A stretch of 37,413 nucleotides of DNA, from contig VGOW01000037.1 in the NCBI GenBank assembly GCA_016875735.1, forward strand, positions 1 to 37,413. The letters run 5' to 3'. Position 1 is the stretch's first letter; the number at the start of each line of letters is the position of its first letter. This DNA is from Chloroflexota bacterium. Its GTDB lineage: Bacteria; Chloroflexota; Anaerolineae; Anaerolineales; VGOW01. A program made the position numbers and the translations under genes. Positions 1 to 7,847 of this stretch are shown here, one piece after another. Below the pieces are notes generated by a model, which was not told the DNA's origin, did no database searches, and was given only the letters and a program-made list of their open reading frames with translations.

Positions 1-403
1 GAGTCACGCCCGTTTCGGAATCGCCGGAGAGGATGGCGGCGGGAATGGGCGCCGCGCCGCGATGGCGGGGGAGGAGTGAGGCGTGAATGTTGAGGCAGCC
101 GAACGGGGGCAGGGTGAGCACCTCGGCGCGGAGGAGTTTGCCGAAGGCGGCGACGATAATGAGATCGGGCTGCCACGCTCGCAGTTGATCCATTGCTTCG
201 CGCATCTTGTCGGGCTGAATGATCGGCCGGCCGAGTTGGAGGGCGGCGGTTTTCACCGCGCACGGGGTGAGCTGTTTGCCGCGACCGGCGGGTTTATCGG
301 GCTGGGTGACGACGCCCACAACGGAAAAGAGGTCGGCGGCGGCGCGGAGGCTGGGCACGGCGAATTCGGGCGAGCCCATGAAGACGATGCGGGTTTGGGG
401 CAT
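1..403 (-). CDS. fmt: Methionyl-tRNA formyltransferase, N-terminal part (cut by window edge)
   Basis: The enzyme formylates Met-tRNAfMet with 10-formyl-THF for translation initiation in the cytoplasm. Reading the minus strand from ATG at 403 gives a protein beginning MPQTRIVFMGSPEFAVPSL, the typical Fmt start. Further on are GVVTQPDKPAGRG, the FGK segment, and LNIHASLLPRHRGAAPI with the Asn-x-His pair of the formyl-transfer site, then SGDSETGVT at the window edge. About 134 residues are visible; the catalytic Asp and the C-terminal tRNA-binding domain lie outside. No Shine-Dalgarno sequence precedes the ATG. Instead an extended -10 (TGCTAAAAT) ends 7 nt before it, which suggests a leaderless mRNA. 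It is divergent from the TM2-type gene. Confidence 0.95.
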   Translation of the reverse strand, partial: MPQTRIVFMGSPEFAVPSLRAAADLFSVVGVVTQPDKPAGRGKQLTPCAVKTAALQLGRPIIQPDKMREAMDQLRAWQPDLIIVAAFGKLLRAEVLTLPPFGCLNIHASLLPRHRGAAPIPAAILSGDSETGVT

Positions 404-419
404 GGGTCGGATTTTAGCA
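404..419 (-). promoter_or_regulatory. Probable fmt promoter, extended -10, leaderless
   Basis: On the minus strand TGCTAAAAT occupies 419-411, and its -10 hexamer TAAAAT (416-411) lies 7 nt before the fmt ATG. A TGn extension is present and no clear -35 is seen. Spacing puts the transcription start at or next to the A of the ATG. Confidence 0.45.
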
Positions 420-433
420 TACCGATTTGCTAC

Positions 434-461
434 TTGCGCCGATGACCAAATGGCATACAAT
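434..461 (+). promoter_or_regulatory. Probable promoter of the TM2-type gene
   Basis: TTGCGC (434-439) and TACAAT (456-461) are separated by 16 bp, about 38 nt before the ATG at 499. A similar TTGCGC occurs before mraZ. Confidence 0.4.
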
Positions 462-498
462 CATAGGCAACCACTTTCACTTCTCAGGAGAATAAATC

Positions 499-777
499 AT
501 GCAATCTACAACTCAAATTCCGCCATCGGATCCACCGAAAGACCCGGTCATTGCCGCCGTTCTCAGTGTATTGTTGCTGGGCGGGGTTGGGCAAATGTAT
601 TTGGGCCAAACCAAGAAGGGCATTATTTTGATCGTGGCGACCGTAGTGTTGTCGTGCGTGGGCGTTGGGTTTGTGATCCCGTTCGTCGGAGCGTACGATG
701 CCTACGTGATCGGCACCAAATTGAAGAGCGGCAAGTCGGTGGGCGATATGGAATTCTTCTGGCAGGCTAACGCCTGA
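499..777 (+). CDS. Small TM2-domain-like membrane protein
   Basis: A 92-residue protein with a polar proline-rich N-terminus and two hydrophobic helices, roughly residues 18-38 and 44-66. Between them is GGVGQMYLGQTKKGIILI, which matches the Gly-x-x-x-x-Tyr-Leu-Gly pattern of the TM2 domain, and a second polar motif (AYDAYVIG) follows the second helix. TM2 proteins are small inner-membrane proteins of largely unknown function. The ATG is preceded by AGGAG at about 486. The gene stands alone with its own promoter, next to another small membrane protein (DUF4870 type). Confidence 0.8.
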   Translation: MQSTTQIPPSDPPKDPVIAAVLSVLLLGGVGQMYLGQTKKGIILIVATVVLSCVGVGFVIPFVGAYDAYVIGTKLKSGKSVGDMEFFWQANA

Positions 778-862
778 AGTTCGCCGTCACTCCGGCGCAA
801 CAACGGTGTTCTATACGGTAGCCAAAAGCGCAATGCTGAGGCTGCCGTATCGTTTAAGAACT

Positions 863-961
863 TATCTCTAAACCTTTCCAGATGACTGTCACCTGACCAG
901 CGTACAATCGAATCAGGCGTACCCTACAGGTGACAGTCATCTTCTGGCAGGTTTAGAGATA
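863..961. repeat. 99-bp imperfect inverted repeat (hairpin or MITE-like)
   Basis: Left arm 863-895 and right arm 927-961 are near-perfect reverse complements. The outer 13 bp (TATCTCTAAACCT) and the inner 15 bp (GATGACTGTCACCTG) pair exactly, and a short mismatched bulge lies between these blocks. The loop is 31 nt. It lies between two small membrane-protein genes, without a T-run to make it a simple terminator. No transposase is seen. A tetranucleotide TAAG occurs near both ends (854-857 and 965-968) but is too short to call a target duplication. Confidence 0.8.
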
Positions 962-995
962 GCCTAAGTTGATACCCTTTCAGGAGGAAAATTTC

Positions 996-1313
996 ATGAG
1001 CCAACAAATGAGCGATGTAACCAGCGATGACAAACTGTGGGCAGGGCTGTCGTATTTCTTTTGGCTGTTTGCCATTTTGGCGCTGTTGATGGAGGACAAG
1101 AAAAATAGGCCGTTCATCAGAGCGCACGCCGCGCAGGCGCTGGCGGCAGGCATCGCCATGACCTTAATCGCCTCGGTTGTCGCCGCCCCCACGTGCGGCA
1201 TCGGCGCGATTGTGTACCTCATCATGTGGTTCTGGGCCTACAAAGCCTATCAGGGCGAACTGATCACCATCCCGGTGGTCACCGACTTTGTGAAGAATCA
1301 GGGGTGGGCGTAG
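996..1313 (+). CDS. DUF4870-type small membrane protein
   Basis: A 105-residue protein beginning MSQQMSDVTSDDKLWAGLSY. It shows the DUF4870/Tic20-like pattern: an N-terminal helix with LWAGLSYFFW, the polar stretch KNRPFIRAHAAQAL, then two further hydrophobic helices ending in WAYKAYQGE. The ATG at 996 is chosen because AGGAGG at 983-988 gives good spacing; an in-frame upstream start at 969 would swallow that site. The function of the family is unknown. A terminator follows, so the gene is probably monocistronic. Confidence 0.8.
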   Translation: MSQQMSDVTSDDKLWAGLSYFFWLFAILALLMEDKKNRPFIRAHAAQALAAGIAMTLIASVVAAPTCGIGAIVYLIMWFWAYKAYQGELITIPVVTDFVKNQGWA

Positions 1314-1315
1314 GT

Positions 1316-1346
1316 CAGTGATCAGTAATCAGTAGTCAGTAATCAG
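1316..1346. repeat. Short tandem repeat, (A)GTCAGTA heptamer family
   Basis: Degenerate copies of a 7-bp unit (CAGTAGT/CAGTAAT) directly after the DUF4870 gene. The same family recurs at 10643-10680. Confidence 0.75.
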
Positions 1347-1374
1347 ACGGGCCTTCGAGGAGGAGGCCCGTTTT
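1347..1374 (+). terminator. Rho-independent terminator
   Basis: Stem ACGGGCCT (1347-1354) and AGGCCCGT (1364-1371), a 9-nt loop and TTTT at 1371-1374. It terminates the DUF4870 gene ahead of recJ. Confidence 0.8.
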
Positions 1375-1409
1375 GATTCAGCGCCCCGATCATGCTGAGA
1401 GGGCGGGGT

Positions 1410-1422
1410 TATAATCCGCCGC
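1410..1422 (+). promoter_or_regulatory. recJ -10 element, probable leaderless start
   Basis: TATAAT at 1410-1415 ends 7 nt before the recJ ATG at 1423. No Shine-Dalgarno sequence lies between. The -35 region is not recognisable. Confidence 0.5.
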
Positions 1423-3144
1423 ATGACCTTCCCCGACCGCCCCGCCAAACGATGGTTGCCTGCGCCGCCGATCACGCCCGAAGCGGATCGCGCGCTGTCA
1501 GCGCATCATCCCGTCATTCGGCAACTCCTGTTCAATCGAAACATCGACAATGCGGCTGACGCGCAAAAGTACCTCAACGCAGAGCCGCCGGACGATGACG
1601 ACCCCATGCAGTTGGCCGGGATGGGCGAGGCGGTGGAGCGTATCGAGCGGGCCATTGCCCAATGCGAGCCGATTGCCATTTATGGCGACTACGACACCGA
1701 CGGCGTCACGGCCACCGCGCTCATGGTGCAAGTGCTCTCCGCGCTGGGCGCCGATGTTCGGCCCTATATCCCCAACCGTTTCGATGAAGGATACGGACTC
1801 AACAACGATGCGCTGACTCAACTCAAAGACGGCGGAGTCGGGTTGGTGATCACGGTGGACTGTGGCATCCGATCTCCGATGGAAGCCGATCATGCGCGGG
1901 GGATCGGACTCGATCTGATCATCAGCGATCATCACACGGTGGGCGATGATCTGCCGCGCGCGCTGGCTGTCATCAACCCCAAACGCGCCGACGATTCATA
2001 CCCATACCGCGACTTAGCCGGAGTGGGGTTGGCTTACAAAATCGCGCAGGCGCTCATGCGGAAGCGCGAACCCCAACCGATGAACCGCAGTGATGTACTC
2101 GATCTTGTGGCGCTGGGCACGGTGTCCGATCTCGCGCCGCTCACCGGAGAGAATCGATTCTTCGTGCGCAAGGGGCTGGCGGTGATCAATAAAGCCAAGC
2201 GCGAGGGGCTCAAGGCGCTGATCCAAACCTCTCGACTCAAACCGGGCGCGATTGATGCGGGCAACATCGGCTTTTCGCTGGGGCCGAGGCTCAACGCCGC
2301 AGGGCGGCTCAAGTTGGGGTTGGCGGCCTATGAGTTGCTGATCGCCGCCGACGCCTCCAAAGCAAACGAGTTGGCCGGGCAACTCGAAGGGTGGAACCAA
2401 GAGCGACAGAAGCGGACGAAAGAAATTGTCGTAAAGGCGCGCCAGAAAGCCGTGCCAAATGAAGCGGACCCGCCGCCATTATTGTTTGCGGCACTTACAG
2501 TTGCGGAAAGTGAGGCAAACTTTGAGGGAGTTGTCGGTCTAGCGGCAGCGCGGTTAGTTGAGGAGTTTTATCGACCTGCGGTTGTAGCAATCGTAGGTAA
2601 GGATAAGACTAGAGGTTCGGCGCGAAGCATCGGTGACCTTATCATGATTGATGCGCTGACAGAGTGCAAGGACTTATTTGAACGATATGGTGGCCATGCG
2701 ATGGCGGCTGGATTCACCCTTGCGAATGGACATACTGAAGAATTGGCTTACCGATTGCATCAGTACGTGGCGGAGAAACTGGCTGGGAAAGAGCTGAAGC
2801 GTGATTTGAAGATCGATGCGAAAATTGAACTCAAGGACATACCTGAGTTTGCACAGATTCTGAAGCAGTTTGAACCGTGCGGCTATGGGAATCTGACACC
2901 TGTGTTCGCGGTGTACGGTGTCGAGCCGAAAAATCCCAAACCCATTGGCGCAGATGGCACACACCTGCGGTTGGCGTTCAGCGATGGGGAACGTTCGGTG
3001 AATGCTGTAGCATTCAAGCAGGCGTACTGGTTGAAAGACATGCCCAAGCGTGTCGATGTGGTGTTTACGTTGGGGATCGATGAGTGGCAGGGGAAAAGCC
3101 GAGTGCAGATGAATGTGAAGGATATGCGGAGGAGTATTGCGTGA
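1423..3144 (+). CDS. recJ: Single-stranded-DNA-specific exonuclease RecJ
   Basis: RecJ degrades ssDNA 5' to 3' in recombination, mismatch and base-excision repair. The 573-residue protein has the DHH phosphoesterase core: DYDTDG at about residue 89, DCGIRS, and ISDHHT (the DHH motif) near 169-171. The DHHA1 domain has GGHAMAAG near 423, followed by a C-terminal OB-like region. Length is normal for the family. The start is ATG 1423, just after a TATAAT. From about 2430 to the stop, codon use becomes visibly AT-richer (third positions often A or T, an AGA arginine codon), unlike the first two thirds and like the adjacent helicase gene. This suggests a recombinant gene; the frame and motifs are intact. 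Confidence 0.96.
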   Translation: MTFPDRPAKRWLPAPPITPEADRALSAHHPVIRQLLFNRNIDNAADAQKYLNAEPPDDDDPMQLAGMGEAVERIERAIAQCEPIAIYGDYDTDGVTATALMVQVLSALGADVRPYIPNRFDEGYGLNNDALTQLKDGGVGLVITVDCGIRSPMEADHARGIGLDLIISDHHTVGDDLPRALAVINPKRADDSYPYRDLAGVGLAYKIAQALMRKREPQPMNRSDVLDLVALGTVSDLAPLTGENRFFVRKGLAVINKAKREGLKALIQTSRLKPGAIDAGNIGFSLGPRLNAAGRLKLGLAAYELLIAADASKANELAGQLEGWNQERQKRTKEIVVKARQKAVPNEADPPPLLFAALTVAESEANFEGVVGLAAARLVEEFYRPAVVAIVGKDKTRGSARSIGDLIMIDALTECKDLFERYGGHAMAAGFTLANGHTEELAYRLHQYVAEKLAGKELKRDLKIDAKIELKDIPEFAQILKQFEPCGYGNLTPVFAVYGVEPKNPKPIGADGTHLRLAFSDGERSVNAVAFKQAYWLKDMPKRVDVVFTLGIDEWQGKSRVQMNVKDMRRSIA

Positions 3145-3149
3145 GGCGT

Positions 3150-3190
3150 GTTGCGTATTGCGTAATTCGTAATTGGTAATTGGTAATTGT
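3150..3190. repeat. Tandem heptamer repeat, GTAATTG family
   Basis: Unit GTAATTG/GTAATTC is repeated about four times in perfect 7-bp register, preceded by degenerate copies, in the convergent gap between recJ and the helicase gene. Confidence 0.8.
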
Positions 3191-3230
3191 TGGCGGGGCA
3201 CTGGAGCAGGATAGGAACAAATCACTCGGA

Positions 3231-6200
3231 CTAAAGACTCGTTGCCTGACTCCAGAATGCTTCAAAAAACTCAGGTGCGGTCTTTGACTCAGTGTACTCA
3301 CTCACCATCTTATGATCGCCATAAGCCCCGCTAAAAGGCGGCATATTCAGTGAGTAATTCCGGCTATACAGGTATCGATCGTGCGGTAGATCTTTCTTTG
3401 ACAACACCGCCACTTGAAGGCTAATGCCACGCCGTTTCAGTTCATTTTGGGCCAGGCGCACCCGCTCGGAGGTGAGTTCGGGCGGTCTGCCTTCGAGGGG
3501 CTGCACTTTCTCCGTCGTTGTCAATACCCGAATGTCACGCGCATAAATTTCAGGCTGTTGGCTCACCTCGAGCAAGAGCTCACAGACGTGATCGGTCATA
3601 TAAGGATCCATCCACCAGATGAAGTCTTTGCACGAGGTGAGTAACTTGCGAAGCGTGATGCGATTGTAGTTTCGGTCGTGACGATCTAGCAACGTACCCA
3701 CCACATCGAATTTCTCAGGCTGGCCAGTTCCTATCAGAGGAAGTTCCTCCATGGTCTGTACGACATGGCCCTCTCCGGCACTGACATAATCGGCCAGCCG
3801 GCGGTATATGCTGGACGGCGGCAAACTACGGCAGTATTCATAGTCGCCGACAATTATGAGGGTCGCCCGTGCACGAGTTATAGCAACATTGAGGAGATTT
3901 TGCGTACCGTTTAGCCATTTCAAGCTGCCATCTGTCATCCCCTTCGACAGGACCGGCGAGAAAATCATGAGATGTTTTTCGTCGCCCTGGAATTTGTGGG
4001 CAGTTCCAGCCATTATTCTGTCAGTCAAACGCATCCCTCCATAACTATTGTCCATTAGCCAGGATCGTAACAGCCTCTCTTGCTCACGGTAGGGGGTGAC
4101 GATGCCGAGGCTGGCGCTGGACATGTCATAATGGTCAAGAGCTTCAAGCAGGCGTGGAACGAGAGTTTGAATGATGGCGAGTTCCGCCCGATTGCACAAG
4201 CTACCGCCAGCTGGGTACTCCACCGCTCCACCGATCTTCAACCAGAACATGCCGCTCCCTTTTTCCAAGAATTCATTTGGAATACCAATGCGTTGCATGT
4301 CCGTGCGAATGATTAGCTCGCGAGCATAGAACTCATCGTTCGAGAAATTGACAATGCGAGGATCGGAGCGGTAATGCTCTTTGAGAAGCAGAGTGCCGGG
4401 ACGATTGCCTGCGCTCCGTTGCGCCAGATCGAACAACGACACCTCGCGATACGAAAATACTTCAGGGGCGATTTCAAACTTGGCTACTGCTTCGCGATCA
4501 GCTTCCGGGTAGAGTGTGGCTACATGACGCAGTTGATTTGGATCGCCAACAATTACGACTCGCTTGGCGCGGTATAGTAATGGCAAAGCGGATGGTATAT
4601 CACTCTGGGAAGCCTCGTCCAGAATGACGACATCGAACAGATCGGGAGTTAGCGGGAGATTGCTTTTGGCGGCAAGGTTTGTCGTGGCCCAGACTGGGAA
4701 TACTTTCAGGGCATGCGAGAGGTTCTCTTCTTCGGAGGCTTTGAGATTACTATACTGAAGACGATCGAAGGTCTCCTCGCCTGACAGTTCGGTCAACTGT
4801 TTGACAGCAGAAATGTAACGCGAAGTTCTCTGGAGTGTCTCGGTTCCTAATGCTTTTACAGATTCGATCCAACTTTGTCGAACAATCTCCGCGCCGACAC
4901 GATATAGTTCAGCATTGATCTCTCTGGTTTGTTGCGCCAACTCTTGTTGGGTGGGGAGCTGTTCGATCTCGTTCTTAAGGCGTGTAAGACCAGCTGTCGC
5001 TGTCCACAATGCAATGATATTGAGCCACTTGGTGAGATGCCCAATGATAGCTGGCACACTGGCCATTTCCTTCAATACCCATAGGCGCTTTTGTTCACTT
5101 GCCGCTATTGACTTGAATACCGCTAAGACACCAAGCCCGTCAACATTGCCATCAATTCTTGCGTTGATGCGTTTGATCAAATGGTCGCGCTGAGCCATCA
5201 TGTCCGTCAGACGACTCCGATAACCCTCAAATAATGGCCGAATTGAGTCAGTGTCTCCGATACCGACTTCGATCTTGCCTACATCTTGCTGGATCGAGTC
5301 AGGGAGATGTGCGAGTGTTGTAGCCAATGTTGTGCGCGCTGCCTCGAGGCCTTGCCGCATATGGATCAGGCGCAGACTGGCCACGGCGGTTTCCAAAGTC
5401 TGTTCGGCATCGCGACAGATTTCAACAAGTTTGGGGATGTCAGCTAGGTTGGGTGAGGATGGTAAAGACCAATTCAACCCTGATGCTTGCTGAAAACCAG
5501 CAATCTGTCTTACCAGATCACGAGCTGGATTTGCAAGACCGAGCCAGGCCAGTATCTTGATGAGCACATTGGGTGGGTGCAAGACAAAAGCCCGTGCTTT
5601 CTGGTGGAGTTGAGCGATATTTGAGGCTAGTGGTTCGAGTTGCTCAAGACTCATTCGGGCAATGATTGTATCGGTGTCTGTCTTGAGGTTTGTTGGTAAT
5701 GATTCAAGGCTTCGCTCAAATAGCGTATTTTGCTCGCGCACCATCAGACTCAATCGATTTGCTTCTGCTTGACGGTCAAGTGCAGATAACAACGTTATCC
5801 ATGTATCAGTGTACTTGGTAAGATCCTCCAGCGACTCGAAGTTGGGTACCGTCAAGAATTGGTTGCCAAGAGATCCCCACTGGTCTTCGAATCGTCTGAG
5901 TCCCATCAACATTGGCGAGTGAACCGTGCTCCCTCTGATGGTGTGAGTCAGTTCATCGATCAAGCCGTCTTGCTGGTCGCGGAGAGCGAGAGCGATCACG
6001 CGCTGAGACGAGATAGCAGATTGCAGATGATTGAGTTCGTCCTTATTATAGGGTGGCGCACAGGTCTCAGCCAGCTCAGACACTTTCTTGGGCAAGATTT
6101 TGCGCAGATCGTCGCGTTCAATGGAGTATGAATGAACCAAGCCGACCATCTCCCGCACTTGGTGGAGGAGTTTATCAGCCCGTTCTAGTGCTTTCTTCAA

Positions 6201-7754
6201 CTCAACGAATTTCTCGTGTTGAGCTAATGGGCTGACATTGCTTGTAAAGATAGTCACCTGTTCCAAGGCCGACAGCATTCGAGAGACTGCGAGCTTGCGA
6301 ATCTCACGATTGCCTGTACGTACTGCCCCAGTGAAACCGATTTCATCCAACAAACGATCCATCACTACATCTACAGCTTTATTGTTGCGGCTAGCGAATA
6401 GGACAGTCTGTCCATGTAACGCCATCTGAGCAATCAAATTTAGAATAAGCTGAGATTTTCCAGTGCCAGGTGGGCCGGTGACAATCGTAACAGGCTCTGA
6501 TTCGGCGGCTGAGATGACTTGACGTTGTCGATCGTTCGCGGGGGTAACGTAGATATGAGTATCTTGGATATAAGGCACAGACTGAGGATAGTTGTGCTCG
6601 GGGAGCGTAGCAAGTAGTTGTTTGAGTGCCCTCGGGGCGCTCTCCCACTTCTGAGGCGAGGCCAACTCCCGCAGTTCGGCAATCAGGTTCGCAGTTGCAA
6701 TGCTGGGCTTTACCCAGAACAGACACGGTGAATAGCAAAGCGTTTTCGGTGGCAACACCGTAGCATTGCCTTCCCAAATTGTACGGGCGAATGGCCATCC
6801 CAAAATCTCTGATAGCCGATGAACGAGGAATTCCTCGAGCGCTGCCGGTAGAGGCTGATTGCTTGTTGGTTGGATATCGGCACACTGCCTGAGAAGTGCC
6901 TCTATCTCTTCGTCAGTCAAATGTAGGTGGTTAAGTGCGGCATAACTGATTTCGAAATCCGAAGGGATCAATTGGATCTGTTTGCCAGTGCTTTCGATGT
7001 TGACAGTCGCAATTGCCAGCGGTGCGAGCTTGTCGCGCTCGGCAACGAGTAAGGGGTAACCCAAACATAATTGTTGGTCACTGCGAGTGCGGCCAATACG
7101 GACAAACTTTGATAGTGACGATGGCTGTCCATTATGTTCGGCTTCAAATTCCAGATTGGTCATTCCTGCCATGAACCGATGAACATGCTCCGGTTCCAAG
7201 TGAAAGAAGTGAACAGATCTGTAAGGATCCTCAATAATGTATTGTTGGCGGTTTTCCCGAATTAGGCACTTGGCGTAATATCCTGCCAGTCGAGCCCAAT
7301 GGTCAGCAGACTGGACTTGCAGAAATCGCTCACGCGCTTGGTTGGCTACTGATGAGGGCGGTGCTGTGAACTTCCATGTACTTGACATGGATCTACTGTG
7401 CACGGTCGGAGTATCTTTCATTGCATTCCTATGAGTGCTGGTGGGCTGTGGAGCTAGTGGATCCAATGGCTCCCTAAAATCATCAGAGTCACTCCGAGCC
7501 GTGATATTTGGCGTGTTTTTCGGCGAAGGGATATTACCGTCATCCGGAAGGGGCACACAGTTCAAAATGCTGGATATATGAAAGTGCCTTTCATCGCTAC
7601 GCAAATAGCAGTAGGCGCGAAACTTGGTGTTGGTTTCCCAGTTGAGAGGCGCAATCTTACGGTCAGTGATATCGCCCCGAAGGTCCCGATACTGTACCTG
7701 TAATAGTTTTCGATTGGAGATAGCCCAATTTATGAGCTCTGCAACAGAGGGCAT
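3231..7754 (-). CDS. WYL-like / SF1 helicase (COG1112 type) / PLD-like fusion, Mokosh type II-like
   Basis: About 1,507 residues. Residues 1-70 resemble a WYL domain (INWAISNRKLLQVQYR, then DRKIAPL and the tail FHISSI). A superfamily 1 helicase follows: Walker A GPPGTGKS near 427, Walker B VVILDEAS near 1045, GDPNQL, TPYREQ, HKFQGDE, and motif VI NVAITRAR near 1288. A roughly 550-residue helical insertion separates motifs Ia and II. The last 150 residues look PLD-like, with LPHDRYLYSRNY near 1456; this is H-x-R rather than a full HxKxxxxD motif. COG1112 helicase plus PLD in one chain is the architecture described for Mokosh type II (MkoC) anti-phage defence; the WYL-like module is unusual. 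ATG 7754 is chosen because GGAAG lies 8 nt upstream; GTG 7772 is an alternative. Composition suggests transfer. Confidence 0.75.
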   Translation of the reverse strand: MPSVAELINWAISNRKLLQVQYRDLRGDITDRKIAPLNWETNTKFRAYCYLRSDERHFHISSILNCVPLPDDGNIPSPKNTPNITARSDSDDFREPLDPLAPQPTSTHRNAMKDTPTVHSRSMSSTWKFTAPPSSVANQARERFLQVQSADHWARLAGYYAKCLIRENRQQYIIEDPYRSVHFFHLEPEHVHRFMAGMTNLEFEAEHNGQPSSLSKFVRIGRTRSDQQLCLGYPLLVAERDKLAPLAIATVNIESTGKQIQLIPSDFEISYAALNHLHLTDEEIEALLRQCADIQPTSNQPLPAALEEFLVHRLSEILGWPFARTIWEGNATVLPPKTLCYSPCLFWVKPSIATANLIAELRELASPQKWESAPRALKQLLATLPEHNYPQSVPYIQDTHIYVTPANDRQRQVISAAESEPVTIVTGPPGTGKSQLILNLIAQMALHGQTVLFASRNNKAVDVVMDRLLDEIGFTGAVRTGNREIRKLAVSRMLSALEQVTIFTSNVSPLAQHEKFVELKKALERADKLLHQVREMVGLVHSYSIERDDLRKILPKKVSELAETCAPPYNKDELNHLQSAISSQRVIALALRDQQDGLIDELTHTIRGSTVHSPMLMGLRRFEDQWGSLGNQFLTVPNFESLEDLTKYTDTWITLLSALDRQAEANRLSLMVREQNTLFERSLESLPTNLKTDTDTIIARMSLEQLEPLASNIAQLHQKARAFVLHPPNVLIKILAWLGLANPARDLVRQIAGFQQASGLNWSLPSSPNLADIPKLVEICRDAEQTLETAVASLRLIHMRQGLEAARTTLATTLAHLPDSIQQDVGKIEVGIGDTDSIRPLFEGYRSRLTDMMAQRDHLIKRINARIDGNVDGLGVLAVFKSIAASEQKRLWVLKEMASVPAIIGHLTKWLNIIALWTATAGLTRLKNEIEQLPTQQELAQQTREINAELYRVGAEIVRQSWIESVKALGTETLQRTSRYISAVKQLTELSGEETFDRLQYSNLKASEEENLSHALKVFPVWATTNLAAKSNLPLTPDLFDVVILDEASQSDIPSALPLLYRAKRVVIVGDPNQLRHVATLYPEADREAVAKFEIAPEVFSYREVSLFDLAQRSAGNRPGTLLLKEHYRSDPRIVNFSNDEFYARELIIRTDMQRIGIPNEFLEKGSGMFWLKIGGAVEYPAGGSLCNRAELAIIQTLVPRLLEALDHYDMSSASLGIVTPYREQERLLRSWLMDNSYGGMRLTDRIMAGTAHKFQGDEKHLMIFSPVLSKGMTDGSLKWLNGTQNLLNVAITRARATLIIVGDYEYCRSLPPSSIYRRLADYVSAGEGHVVQTMEELPLIGTGQPEKFDVVGTLLDRHDRNYNRITLRKLLTSCKDFIWWMDPYMTDHVCELLLEVSQQPEIYARDIRVLTTTEKVQPLEGRPPELTSERVRLAQNELKRRGISLQVAVLSKKDLPHDRYLYSRNYSLNMPPFSGAYGDHKMVSEYTESKTAPEFFEAFWSQATSL

Positions 7755-7821
7755 AGGGAGGCTTCCAGCCACGACCAGCGTTAAGTCAGACTATCAACAA
7801 TGGACGCCGTAGAGTGAGGAA

Positions 7822-7830
7822 ATGATAGCA
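7822..7830 (-). promoter_or_regulatory. Candidate extended -10 for the helicase gene
   Basis: On the minus strand TGCTATCAT (7830-7822) matches the TGC-TATAMT pattern seen before other genes here. It would give a leader of about 60 nt. No clear -35. Confidence 0.3.
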
Positions 7831-7847
7831 CACTATAAAGTCTCTCC

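Larger units (their letters stand above)
2430..7840. other. Lower-GC segment spanning the recJ 3' part and the helicase gene
   Basis: GC drops from about 2430 and recovers at about 7850. A sample line in this segment (4861-4920) is 28/60 GC, while one in the next gene (8281-8340) is 41/60. Codon third positions change at the same points. The boundary inside recJ is estimated by eye. Confidence 0.5.

Noticed and set aside
3231-7754. Ordinary UvrD/RecB-type repair helicase
   Set aside because: Motifs and length match the COG1112 group; there is no RecB nuclease motif, and a PLD-like C-terminus is present.
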